Positions 36,038-44,324 of a stretch of DNA of 64,000 nucleotides are shown one piece after another (within the stretch, counting starts at the first letter, position 1; every line of letters starts with the position of its first letter). A program made the position numbers and the translations under genes. The notes under the pieces were generated by a model. It made no database searches. It worked only from the letters and a program-made list of their open reading frames with translations, and was not told the DNA's origin. Source of the DNA: Bacteroidales bacterium (GTDB taxonomy: Bacteria > Bacteroidota > Bacteroidia > Bacteroidales > GCA-2748055). The DNA is taken from positions 62,001-126,000 of the forward strand of contig JARGFM010000004.1 of the NCBI GenBank assembly GCA_029210725.1. The letters are read 5' to 3'.

Positions 36038-37162
36038 TTAAAGTTTCCCTTTGGTGCTTGGCAGGCGCATACTCTCAGGATCCAGTTTAACCGCCTTTGC
36101 CAGGGCCCTGGCAAAGGCCTTGAAAAGGCCCTCGATTTTATGGTGTTCGTTTTTGCCTTTCACCTCCATGTTCAGGTTGCATTTTGCCGCATCGGAAAAA
36201 CTCTTGAAAAAATGATAGAACATCTCCGTGGGCATATCACCGATTTTATCCCGACTGAATTTCGCGTTCCATTCGATCCATGGCCTTCCGCCAAAATCAA
36301 TGGCCACGCTGGCCAGGGAATCATCCATGGGTAAGACAAAAGCATAACGCTCTATGCCCCGCTTATCTCCCAGTGCCTGCAGAAAGGCCTCTCCCAGAGC
36401 AATGGCGGTATCCTCAATGGTATGATGCTCATCCACATGCAGATCCCCTCTCACCTCAATGTCCAGATCCATTCCCCCGTGACGGCCGATCTGATCCAGC
36501 ATGTGATCGAAAAATCCGAGTCCTGTGGAGATGGCAGTACGCCCCTCTCCATCCAGGGAAAGCCTGACTGAAATCTCCGTTTCGCTGGTCGAGCGCCGCA
36601 CTGTGGCACTCCGCTGCCTGGTCCGGATAAAGTGATAGATCTCGTCCCATTCCTGGCAGATCAGAGATACATATCCGGCTACTCCGGCAGATTCCATCTC
36701 CTCAGCAGCTTCCTCCGTATTCAGAAAAATTCCCCTGGCCCCCAGGTTTTTAGCAAGCTCCATATCGGTGATCCGGTCGCCGATTACAAAAGAATTCTCC
36801 AGATCGTATTCTCCCTGCATATAGGAACTCAGCATTCCGGTCCGGGGTTTCCGTTTGGGTGAGTTCTCTTCCGGCAGGGAGGGATCCAGGTGAATGGCAT
36901 CAAACTCCACCCCCTCATTCCTGAATGCTTGAAGGAATTTCTCATGGGGTGCCCGGAAATCTTCTTCCGGGAAAGCAGCGGTTCCCAATCCATCCTGATT
37001 GCTGACCACCACCAGCTCATAGTCCGTGTATTGCCTCAGCTTATACAGGTTTCTGAAAACGCCGGGCATAAACACCAGCTTTTCCAGGGAATCCACCTGG
37101 AAATCCACCGGGGGCTCCTTAATCAGGGTTCCGTCCCTGTCGATGAAAAGGACTTTCTTCAT
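36038..37162 (-). CDS. hisB: bifunctional histidinol-phosphatase / imidazoleglycerol-phosphate dehydratase
   Basis: A 374-residue fusion. Residues 1-170 are a HAD phosphatase ([14 protein letters not shown] nucleophile Asp, [23 protein letters not shown]). Residues 180-374 are the dehydratase, with manganese-binding [20 protein letters not shown] and [11 protein letters not shown], then [16 protein letters not shown]. The fused form is as in enterobacteria and Bacteroidota. It overlaps hisC by four bases. Confidence 0.97.
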   Translation of the reverse strand: MKKVLFIDRDGTLIKEPPVDFQVDSLEKLVFMPGVFRNLYKLRQYTDYELVVVSNQDGLGTAAFPEEDFRAPHEKFLQAFRNEGVEFDAIHLDPSLPEENSPKRKPRTGMLSSYMQGEYDLENSFVIGDRITDMELAKNLGARGIFLNTEEAAEEMESAGVAGYVSLICQEWDEIYHFIRTRQRSATVRRSTSETEISVRLSLDGEGRTAISTGLGFFDHMLDQIGRHGGMDLDIEVRGDLHVDEHHTIEDTAIALGEAFLQALGDKRGIERYAFVLPMDDSLASVAIDFGGRPWIEWNAKFSRDKIGDMPTEMFYHFFKSFSDAAKCNLNMEVKGKNEHHKIEGLFKAFARALAKAVKLDPESMRLPSTKGKL

Positions 37163-38205
37163 GAATGATAGGTTTTAAGGGCACTGATCAATGCCCGGTT
37201 CTCTTCCGCTTTTCCTATGGTGATACGCAGGCTCCCCCCGCAAAGGGGTACCGACGAGCGGTCCCGGACAATAATGCCCTTGTTCATAAGATACCGGTAT
37301 ATGGCTGAGGGCTTGTCCACCCGGACCAGCAGAAAATTGGCATCCGAAGGATACACCTGCTTCACAAAGGGGAGTCCTTCCAGCTCCAGGGCCATCCGCT
37401 TACGCTCCTCCAAAATCGTTCCGATCCATGCCCGGGTCCGGTCCCTGTCCTCCAGGGCTTTCAGGGCCGCCTCCATGCTCAGGCTGTTAATGTTGTAGGG
37501 ATACTTTACAGCGGACAGATAGGCGATGAGCTCCGGATGGGCAAAGAGCATGCCCAGGCGTATCCCTGCCAGTCCCCAGGCTTTCGAGAGGGTCTGTAAA
37601 AGCACCAGATTGGGCTTCTCCTTCAACAGGGGAAGAAGTCCGGGACCACTACTGAAATCGATGTAGGCCTCATCCAGCACCACCATGCAATGTACCCCGT
37701 CCACGATCTTTAAGATCGCCTCCCGCTCAAAGGAGTTGGAGCTTGGATTATTGGGCGAACACAGAAATATAAGTTTGGTCTGCTCGTTCAATGCCTCCAG
37801 CACGGCCCCGGGGTTCAGGCTGAAATCCCTGTTCAGCAATACGCTTCGCCGTTCCACTCCGTTGATCTCCGCACAAACCCCGTACATGCCATAAGTAGGG
37901 TCTGCGGTAATGACATTATCCACTCCCGGTTCACAAAGTACCCTGAATAAAATATCGATCCCCTCATCGCTGCCGTTACCCAGAAAAATCTGCTCCGTGT
38001 TTACGCCTTTGATCTCTGCAATCCGGCCTTTCAGTTTCTGCTGACCCGGGTCCGGGTAACGGTTCAGCGGAGCATTAAAAGGATTTTCGTTGGCATCCAG
38101 AAACACGGAGGCCGAACCGGAGAATTCATCCCGGGCCGACGAATAGGGATGCAGATTCCGGATATTGGGCCTGACCCGGGATGCTATGCTAAATATCTCA
38201 GCCAC
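37159..38205 (-). CDS. hisC: histidinol-phosphate aminotransferase
   Basis: PLP class I/II aminotransferase of 348 residues. [18 protein letters not shown] is the family opening, [13 protein letters not shown] the phosphate region, [10 protein letters not shown] and [11 protein letters not shown] bind PLP, and the Lys of [17 protein letters not shown] forms the Schiff base. It overlaps hisD by 8 bases and hisB by 4. Confidence 0.96.
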   Translation of the reverse strand: MAEIFSIASRVRPNIRNLHPYSSARDEFSGSASVFLDANENPFNAPLNRYPDPGQQKLKGRIAEIKGVNTEQIFLGNGSDEGIDILFRVLCEPGVDNVITADPTYGMYGVCAEINGVERRSVLLNRDFSLNPGAVLEALNEQTKLIFLCSPNNPSSNSFEREAILKIVDGVHCMVVLDEAYIDFSSGPGLLPLLKEKPNLVLLQTLSKAWGLAGIRLGMLFAHPELIAYLSAVKYPYNINSLSMEAALKALEDRDRTRAWIGTILEERKRMALELEGLPFVKQVYPSDANFLLVRVDKPSAIYRYLMNKGIIVRDRSSVPLCGGSLRITIGKAEENRALISALKTYHS

Positions 38206-39487
38206 CTTCTCCGGAACTTAAGCGGATGGAGACCGCATTGCTGTGCGCCTGAAGCTCTTCTGCCTCAGCCATGGCCATAATGGCATCCCCGATATTCACC
38301 AGTCCGTATTTGCTGATCTCCTGGAAGGTGATCTTTTTATAGAAACTATCCATATTGATCCCGCTGTAGGAACGGGCCCAGCCGTTGGTGGGAAGAGTAT
38401 GATTGGTTCCGGATGCATAATCTCCGGCACTCTCGGGGCTATAGTCGCCCAGGAAAACCGATCCCGCATTCTCTACCTGTTCGGCCAGGTCCGGATAATT
38501 TTTGGTCACAATAATCAGGTGTTCCGGAGCATAGAGATTGACCATCTCCATAATCTCCTTCTGAGTCTTAAGAAGCACCATCTTGCTGTTATCCAGAGCC
38601 TTGGATGCTATCTCCTTCCTGGGAAGGTCTTTCAGCTGCTTCTGAAGCTCAGCCTGTACCCGCTCAATCATATCGGAAGAGTCGGTGAGCAGCAACACCT
38701 GGCTATCGGGGCCATGTTCGGCCTGGGAAAGCAGGTCGGAGGCTATAAAGGCCGGATTGGCCGCACTATCTGCCACCACCGTTAATTCGGATGGTCCGGC
38801 AGGCAAATCGATGGCCACCGTATCGAGGCTCACTATCTGCTTGGCTTTGGTCACGTACTGGTTACCGGGACCGAAGATCTTACTGACTGCAGGAATGCTT
38901 TCCGTTCCGTAAGCCATGGCTGCAATGGCCTGTGCTCCGCCAACCTTAAAGACCCGGTCGATCCCCAGCAGATCGGCGATATAGAGGATGGAGGGGCTAA
39001 TCCTGCCGGCACTGTCGGGCGGCGTGCAAAGAATTACCTCCCCGCAACCCGCCAGCTTGGCGGGGATCCCCAGCATCAGGACAGTGGAAAGCAATGGTGC
39101 CGAGCCACCAGGGATGTAGAGCCCCACACTGCTCATGGGAACCGGTTTTCTCCAGCAGCGGACCCCGGCAGTGGTGACAATGACTTCGCTGTGCTGTATC
39201 TGCTTTTTATGGAAGGTCTGGATATTCCAGTGCGCTTCGTCAATGGCCTTCTTCAATCTGGGGCTCACTTCGTCCCGGGCTGCCAGGATCTCCTCCCCGC
39301 TTACCTCCATGGATACGGAATCATACCCGTCAAACTCCCGGGTAAAGGCCACTACGGCAGCATCCCTCTTCCTGGCCACTTCATCAATAATTTTCTGGAC
39401 CTGGTCTTCCAGAGTATCATGATTCAGCCGGGGCCGCTGAAGCAGTTCTGCCCATTTGCTTTTTTCAGGATAACGAAGAATATTCAT
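38198..39487 (-). CDS. hisD: histidinol dehydrogenase
   Basis: Zinc- and NAD-dependent enzyme of 429 residues for the last two oxidations to histidine. KPVPMSSVGLYIPGGSAPLLSTVLM, the long block KIFGPGNQYVTKAKQ, ASDLLSQAEHGPDSQ (zinc Gln and His) and YAPEHLIIVT are all conserved. It starts 15 bases after hisG. Confidence 0.97.
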   Translation of the reverse strand: MNILRYPEKSKWAELLQRPRLNHDTLEDQVQKIIDEVARKRDAAVVAFTREFDGYDSVSMEVSGEEILAARDEVSPRLKKAIDEAHWNIQTFHKKQIQHSEVIVTTAGVRCWRKPVPMSSVGLYIPGGSAPLLSTVLMLGIPAKLAGCGEVILCTPPDSAGRISPSILYIADLLGIDRVFKVGGAQAIAAMAYGTESIPAVSKIFGPGNQYVTKAKQIVSLDTVAIDLPAGPSELTVVADSAANPAFIASDLLSQAEHGPDSQVLLLTDSSDMIERVQAELQKQLKDLPRKEIASKALDNSKMVLLKTQKEIMEMVNLYAPEHLIIVTKNYPDLAEQVENAGSVFLGDYSPESAGDYASGTNHTLPTNGWARSYSGINMDSFYKKITFQEISKYGLVNIGDAIMAMAEAEELQAHSNAVSIRLSSGEGG

Positions 39488-39502
39488 AGTTATATGTGTT
39501 GG

Positions 39503-40360
39503 TTAGACAATCATTTTCTCAATGGGTATAACCAGAATCCCCTGGGCACCCAGTTCCCGGAGGCGGTCGATGACTCCCCAGAACTCCTTTTCGCTTAATA
39601 CCGAGTGAACCGAGCTCCACCCCTCTTCAGCCAGCGGCATTACGGTGGGACTCTTCATTCCGGGGATGGTTTCAATAATCTGCCGGAGGTTTTCATTAGG
39701 GGCATTCAGCAGAATGTATCTGTTACTGGAAGCGGCCATGACACTGCGGATCCTGAAGATCAGATCGTTCAGCACCAGCTGTATATCCTTCTCCATATCC
39801 CGGTTGGCAATGATCACGGCCTCCGACTTCATGACCACCTCCACCTCTTTCAGACCGTTGCTGATCAGGGTGCTTCCCGAGCTGACAATATCAAAAATGG
39901 CATCAGCCATCCCGATGGAAGGGGCCAGCTCCACCGAGCCGCTCAATACATGGATATCGGCCTTTACCCCGTGTTCCTGCAGGTACCTCTCCAGGATGAC
40001 CGGGTAGGAAGTAGCGATCCTTTTTCCCTTCAGATCCTCCAGGCCGGAGTAGCTCTCTGATTTGGGAACGGCAATGGAGAGCCTGCAGCGCGAGTATCCC
40101 AGTCTTTCCAGCAGATCTACCTGACACTCTTTTTCCGCATATTCATTCTCCCCGACGATCCCGATGTGGGCCACTCCGTCCTCCACATACCGGGGGATAT
40201 CATCATCCCGGAGGTAGATCACCTCCAGGGGAAAGGTCTGGGCCACCGACCTCAGTTTCCTGGAACCATTATTCAGGGAGATTCCGGCCTCTTTCAGAAG
40301 CAGTAAAGATTTCTCGCTGAGACGGCCCGATTTCTGTATGGCGATTCTTAGTTTTTTCAT
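39503..40360 (-). CDS. hisG: ATP phosphoribosyltransferase, long form
   Basis: First and committed enzyme of histidine synthesis, 285 residues. It is the long form with a C-terminal ACT-like regulatory domain (from about residue 215, MKSPTVMPLAEEGWSSVHSVL), so feedback inhibition by histidine is expected and no HisZ is needed. Catalytic core: RIAIQKSGRLSE, GVAHIGIVGENE and DIVSSGSTLISNGL. First structural gene of the operon, 15 bases downstream of the attenuator. Confidence 0.96.
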   Translation of the reverse strand: MKKLRIAIQKSGRLSEKSLLLLKEAGISLNNGSRKLRSVAQTFPLEVIYLRDDDIPRYVEDGVAHIGIVGENEYAEKECQVDLLERLGYSRCRLSIAVPKSESYSGLEDLKGKRIATSYPVILERYLQEHGVKADIHVLSGSVELAPSIGMADAIFDIVSSGSTLISNGLKEVEVVMKSEAVIIANRDMEKDIQLVLNDLIFRIRSVMAASSNRYILLNAPNENLRQIIETIPGMKSPTVMPLAEEGWSSVHSVLSEKEFWGVIDRLRELGAQGILVIPIEKMIV

Positions 40361-40374
40361 GCCGATTGTTTTAA

Positions 40375-40405
40375 CAAAAAAAGGTCTGCAGTATCTGCAA
40401 ACCTC
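40375..40405 (-). terminator. his operon attenuator terminator
   Basis: On the minus strand AGGTTTGCAG (40404-40395) and CTGCAGACCT (40391-40382) form a 10-bp stem with one G-U pair and a 3-base loop, followed at once by seven T. It lies between the leader peptide and hisG, so it should stop transcription when histidine is plentiful. A convincing antiterminator partner was not found by eye. Confidence 0.85.
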
Positions 40406-40444
40406 TTAACTTTTTATCCGGATTACAATGTACTACACAGCTTC

Positions 40445-40504
40445 CTAACCAAACACATGGTGATGGTGGTGGTGATGAACGCTATGTTGCCTGTAAAACC
40501 TCAT
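40445..40504 (-). CDS. hisL: his operon leader peptide
   Basis: A 19-codon frame on the minus strand, starting ATG at 40504 and ending TAG at 40445. It encodes MRFYRQHSV, then seven consecutive histidines (CAT and CAC codons, 40477-40457), then VFG. Together with the His at codon 7 there are eight His in 19 residues. Position (12 bases after the predicted transcription start region, 40 bases before a terminator hairpin, followed by hisG) makes it a histidine-sensing leader peptide: ribosome stalling at the His codons should prevent the terminator from forming. Confidence 0.92.
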   Translation of the reverse strand: MRFYRQHSVHHHHHHHVFG

Positions 40505-40521
40505 GCTTTTAAAATGTTTTG

Positions 40522-40552
40522 CAATATTAGCGAATAATATCTAAAATTCAAA
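40522..40552 (-). promoter_or_regulatory. his operon promoter
   Basis: On the minus strand TTTG (40552-40549), a 19-base spacer, and TAATATTG (40529-40522), one base from the TAnnTTTG consensus. It is placed 18 bases before the leader-peptide start. Confidence 0.68.
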
Positions 40553-40587
40553 CGGCTGGGAGGAATAATTTAAACCGGAGCAGGGAA

Positions 40588-41886
40588 TCAAAGATCCTTC
40601 AGCAGGATATTGGAGGGCGACTCCTTGATGGAATGCAGGATATGCTCATGGATCCGGGTAATCTTACGGAGCTCGTCAGACTCGGTCACAATCATATGGT
40701 CGCCACCCACCAGTTCCATTTGTTTGTAAATATACTCCACGGTGATCTTATTGATATCCACCGCAGGCTGGTAAGAACGCTCCTTGGGATTATCGGCCGC
40801 CAGCTCGGCCAGGATGCCGGCCTCCACCAGCTCATATACCAGTTCATTGACCAGGCGGATGGGGATGCCCAGTTCATGACTGAGCGTTTCTGAATTCCAG
40901 GGCTCGTTCCCCTCCTCGAAGTTCCGGATAATCTGATAGGAGATCAGCAGGGTCAGTATCCGCTTATTGTTATGGCTCAGATTCAGGGCATTTTCCTCAA
41001 ACTCGTAATTCTCGATATTCTGATAGGCGAAGGAGAGTTCGGCACCCATCAGAACAATCAGCCAGGTGATCTGCAACCACATAAGAAAAAGCGGGATAAA
41101 GGCAATGGTCCCGTAGAGGGTCCCCCACCGGAGCACGCCCAGCTGCAGGGTCTGATAAAGCGACTGAAATATCAGGGCAATGGTGCCGGCTATCACCCCT
41201 GCAATCAGCGCATATTTAAACTTCACCTTGGTATTGGGCATCACGATATAGACAATGGTAAAAAGAATCCAGATCGAGACATAAGGGACCGATTTGATCA
41301 GGGTAACAATCAGCGGTTTAAAGAGCTCGATTTCATTGGCCGCACTTTGTATTTTTACCATGAAGCTTCCGGAAAGCCCAATGGCGAAAGGGCTCAGGAT
41401 CATGATGGCCAGGTAATCTGAAAATTTTCGCATGGGGCTGCGGGCCTTGCGGATCTGCCAGATATCGTTGAAAGAAGCCTCGATATTGTTCAATACCTGG
41501 ATCACCGACCAGAAAAGGATCACTCCCCCCACACCGGCGATGACCCCTTCCCTGGTTTCCGACAGGAGATTGTCCACCATACCGGTTACCCACTTCATCA
41601 CCTCCTCCTGCTCCTTCATATTGCTATTGATGAAGTTATGCAGCATATCTTCAAAGCCGAAGTTCCGGGCAATAGCAAAAGCAATGGCAAAAATGGGCAC
41701 CATAGAGAGCATGGTGAAATAGGTAAGCGCAGCGGCCCTTACGGCCGCCCTGTCCTCAAAAAACCCTTTAAATGCCAGTATGTATATCTTTGACTGCCTG
41801 ATCAGAAAGTTCCGGCGGCGGGACTTGGAGGTGAGGTCATGGGACCAGATCTCCTCCTTGAAGAAAATCTTGAGCTTCTGAAGCAT
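40588..41886 (-). CDS. YihY/BrkB-family inner-membrane protein
   Basis: A 432-residue protein. After a basic start, RAAALTYFTMLSMVPIFAIAFAIARN begins a set of about six transmembrane helices (WSVIQVLNNIEASFNDIW, LAIMILSPFAIGLSG, ITWLIVLMGAELSFAYQNIENYEFE), the YihY family pattern, up to about residue 285. A C-terminal cytoplasmic part of roughly 140 residues looks like a winged-helix (LLISYQIIRNFEEGNEPWNSETLSHELGIPIRLVNELVYELVEAGIL) as seen in some family members. Molecular function is unknown; it is not an RNase despite the old RbnN name. Confidence 0.88.
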   Translation of the reverse strand: MLQKLKIFFKEEIWSHDLTSKSRRRNFLIRQSKIYILAFKGFFEDRAAVRAAALTYFTMLSMVPIFAIAFAIARNFGFEDMLHNFINSNMKEQEEVMKWVTGMVDNLLSETREGVIAGVGGVILFWSVIQVLNNIEASFNDIWQIRKARSPMRKFSDYLAIMILSPFAIGLSGSFMVKIQSAANEIELFKPLIVTLIKSVPYVSIWILFTIVYIVMPNTKVKFKYALIAGVIAGTIALIFQSLYQTLQLGVLRWGTLYGTIAFIPLFLMWLQITWLIVLMGAELSFAYQNIENYEFEENALNLSHNNKRILTLLISYQIIRNFEEGNEPWNSETLSHELGIPIRLVNELVYELVEAGILAELAADNPKERSYQPAVDINKITVEYIYKQMELVGGDHMIVTESDELRKITRIHEHILHSIKESPSNILLKDL

Positions 41887-41903
41887 GGATTAGCTTTGGC
41901 AAA

Positions 41904-41911
41904 CAAATATA
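41904..41911 (-). promoter_or_regulatory. -7 promoter box for the YihY-family gene
   Basis: The minus strand reads TATATTTG, a full match to TAnnTTTG, 18 bases before the start codon. No clear TTTG was found at the right distance upstream. Confidence 0.45.
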
Positions 41912-41916
41912 ATAAA

Positions 41917-41949
41917 CTTGCACAAAGGTACAGGGAAAAACTATCTTTG
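41917..41949 (+). promoter_or_regulatory. promoter of the TlpA-like gene
   Basis: CTTG (41917-41920), a 21-base spacer, then TATCTTTG (41942-41949), a full -7 match, 17 bases before the ATG at 41967. It is interleaved with the opposite promoter of the YihY gene within 80 bases. Confidence 0.6.
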
Positions 41950-41966
41950 CATGAAAATCTGAAAAA

Positions 41967-42578
41967 ATGACCAAACTGAAAGAACGTTTTACCAAATGGA
42001 AAGAGAACAGGTCCATCTGGCAGAAAACCGGCGATATCCTGTTCTGGGTTTTGATCATTCTGTTCCTGATTCCGGGTCCGAGGAAAGCCATTCTCACCAA
42101 CCTGAACAGGGTGGTTCTGAATGTGAAAGCACCCCGGATCATGGATGAAGAGAAACAGGCCATGCTGACCGATCTGGATTATAACTGGTTTCTTGCCTGG
42201 GAGGAAAATGAACCCTTCTATTTCAGTAATTTCAGGGATGAGGTGGTGTTCATCAACTTCTGGGCCACCTGGTGCCCGCCCTGTGTGGCCGAGATGCCCG
42301 AAATACAGTCCCTCTACAAGAAATGGGGGGATAAGGTGGCCTTTATGCTGATCACCGGCGAGCATCCGGATGTGGTAAAGCCCTTTATGGAAAAAAACAA
42401 TTACCAGATGCCCGTTTTTTATATGGCCGGTGCTCAGCCACCCGAACCACTCTCCTTCAAAGCCTATCCAACCACATTTATCATATCCCGGGAAGGGCGC
42501 GTGGTGAGCAAAAAAACCGGGGCAGCCAACTGGGACTCCAAAGCCACCGAAAAGATTTTCGAAGAGCTGCTTAAGTAG
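41967..42578 (+). CDS. membrane-anchored TlpA-like thioredoxin protein
   Basis: A 203-residue protein with one N-terminal membrane helix (residues 24-37, ILFWVLIILFLIPG) and an extracytoplasmic thioredoxin domain. INFWATWCPPCVAEMPEIQSL holds the redox pair Cys103/Cys106, and the cis-Pro is in FKAYPTTFII. It probably reduces envelope disulfides, for instance in cytochrome maturation or thiol repair. The TAG stop is formed by the flanking TA plus the first base of the IS element, so the original 3' end or terminator of the gene may have been altered. Confidence 0.88.
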   Translation: MTKLKERFTKWKENRSIWQKTGDILFWVLIILFLIPGPRKAILTNLNRVVLNVKAPRIMDEEKQAMLTDLDYNWFLAWEENEPFYFSNFRDEVVFINFWATWCPPCVAEMPEIQSLYKKWGDKVAFMLITGEHPDVVKPFMEKNNYQMPVFYMAGAQPPEPLSFKAYPTTFIISREGRVVSKKTGAANWDSKATEKIFEELLK

Positions 42579-42593
42579 TGTCTGCAAGAAAAC
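42578..42593 (+). repeat. left terminal inverted repeat of the IS
   Basis: GTGTCTGCAAGAAAAC; matches the reverse complement of the right end at 13 of 16 positions. Confidence 0.72.
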
Positions 42594-42747
42594 TTACAAT
42601 TAATTGTCACACAATAGATTAATGTTGAAAACTTGTTTGAATGTATCGCGGCTTTCGCTTGCTTGATTCACCGAAAATACAGATATTCAGTGTATTAAGC
42701 AAAGGAGATTCGGATATTTCCGATAAACCATCAAACGAGGTTCACCA

Positions 42748-44026
42748 ATGAGAAAGAGATTCGAGCAACAATTCATACTGGGCCACCTGCCCATCCATGA
42801 GACTCCGGTTCCCAAAGGACCGAGAGGAGGAGCGCTACCCAAATTAGTTGCAGCATTGAAAGAGATCTATGTCACCCCAAAGTGGAACGAGCGGGTTTTC
42901 GAGATACTGGAGTCAAAAATAACTGTCGGCAAGAAGCAGACCGGCCGTCCCGGCATGGATCTGTGGCAGATTTTTGTATTGGCACAAGTACGGTTAGTCC
43001 AGAATATAGGCTACGATGAACTTCTCGATCTGGCAAATTATCACACTTTGATCCGTCAGCTCATGGGCGTTGAGAGCGGCTTTGGTTATGAGAAGTACCA
43101 GTTTGAGTATCAGAATATTTATGATAATGTAACGCTATTGGATGATGAGACCGTACGTGAGTTGAACCAGGTGATCCTGGAGTTCGGTCATGAGGTGTTT
43201 AAAAAAAAAAGAGGCGGCAGCATTGTGCTTAAAGACCGATAGCTTCGTTGTAGAGAGCAATGTACACTTCCCAACAGATTACAATCTGATGTGGGATAGT
43301 GGCCGCAAAGGACTTGATATCATCGGCAAATTCATGGCAAAGTATCCGGGCGAGGTTAAAGGATGGAGAAAGATACACGACTGGTATCGCCGGATGAAAA
43401 ACGCAATGAGAGCTGTAGGAAAAGCAAGCTCATCGGGAGGCAGGAACAAGGAAGATCGGATCGGGCATGAAGAAAAGGTCTTCTCCATTTTTGAGGAATA
43501 TACCGAATGGGTTACCAAAGGGAAACTGCATCCCAATGTGGAACTGGGGAAAAAGCTGTCTATTACTACAGACCAGTATCATCTGATTGTTGATTACCGT
43601 ATCATGGAGAACCATTCCGACTCTGAGGTGGTAAAGCCGATTGTAGAAGATATGACAGAGAAATATAATCTCAGAAGTTGGAGCTTTGACAAAGGCTACT
43701 GGCACAAAGACAACAAGGCACTGCTGGAAGAGCATGTCGAAAGGGTTGTGATGCCCAAGAAGGGCAAGCCCAATAAGCAGGAAAAGGAGGAGGAGGGCCA
43801 TCGACAGTTCAAGCTTTTGAGAAATAAGCACAGTGCCGTGGAATCTAACATCAATGAACTTGAAAACAGGGGATTGGACCGGTGTCCAGATCGGGGATAT
43901 ATGCACTTCAAACGGTATGTTGGCCTGGCAATCTCAGCCTATAACCTGAGAAGAATTGGACAGAAGTTGATTGAGATCCAGCGAAAAAGGGAACTGGCCG
44001 AACGAGAGTTAAGGGCGGCAGCCTAA
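42748..44026 (+). pseudogene. transposase in two frames joined at an A10 run
   Basis: The first frame (42748-43242) gives an N-terminal DNA-binding part (GKKQTGRPGMDLWQIFVLAQVRLVQNIGYDELLDLANY). The second (open from before 43190 to 44026) gives the catalytic part with LKTDSFVVESNVHFPTD, ITTDQYHLIVDY, SWSFDKGYW and HSAVESNINELENRG, the DDE-type core. The frames meet at ten A (43201-43210). One A fewer would make a single continuous protein (EVFKKKEAAALCLKTD). So it is either a recent 1-base insertion that killed the gene, or transcript slippage on the A run makes a little active enzyme. The needed shift is +1 (or -2), not the usual -1. Confidence 0.82.
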
Positions 44027-44214
44027 AAGCTGTACCGAAATATATGATCAGATCGTCCCATAGATGGGAATGGTATGTCCTTGAAGGCGAAATTATGATC
44101 ATAATTGTGAAATCCGCGGTGACGGAAACCGGAAACTGAGGAAAAAAGGTTCGCTCTGGGTCTTCAGAAGCATAGAGGACAAGAGCCGCCTAAACAGAAA
44201 TTGAAAAAACAGGT

Positions 44215-44230
44215 GTTTTCTTAGAGGCAC
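44215..44230 (-). repeat. right terminal inverted repeat of the IS
   Basis: Reverse complement GTGCCTCTAAGAAAAC, 13 of 16 identical to the left end. Confidence 0.72.
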
Positions 44231-44324
44231 TATTTATGGAGAAAAAAATAATAATTGTATCTTTCGAGCCATTGAAATGAATATCCTGAAGCAGTTTAAA
44301 ATACAATCATACAATATTTTAACT

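Larger units (their letters stand above)
42578..44230 (+). mobile_element. insertion sequence, IS5-like/ISNCY (tentatively ISDol1 group)
   Basis: About 1.65 kb bounded by imperfect 16-bp inverted repeats and flanked by TA on both sides (42576-42577, 44231-44232), a possible 2-bp target duplication. It contains one transposase gene in two frames and, between 44027 and 44214, about 190 bases of non-coding DNA. Longer direct repeats were not found. If the TA belongs to the ends, the repeats extend to 18 bp. Confidence 0.75.

Noticed and set aside
40441-40510. The His-codon run as an engineered His-tag or vector contamination
   Set aside because: It is followed by a normal attenuator hairpin and a complete native his operon, and flanked by host sequence.
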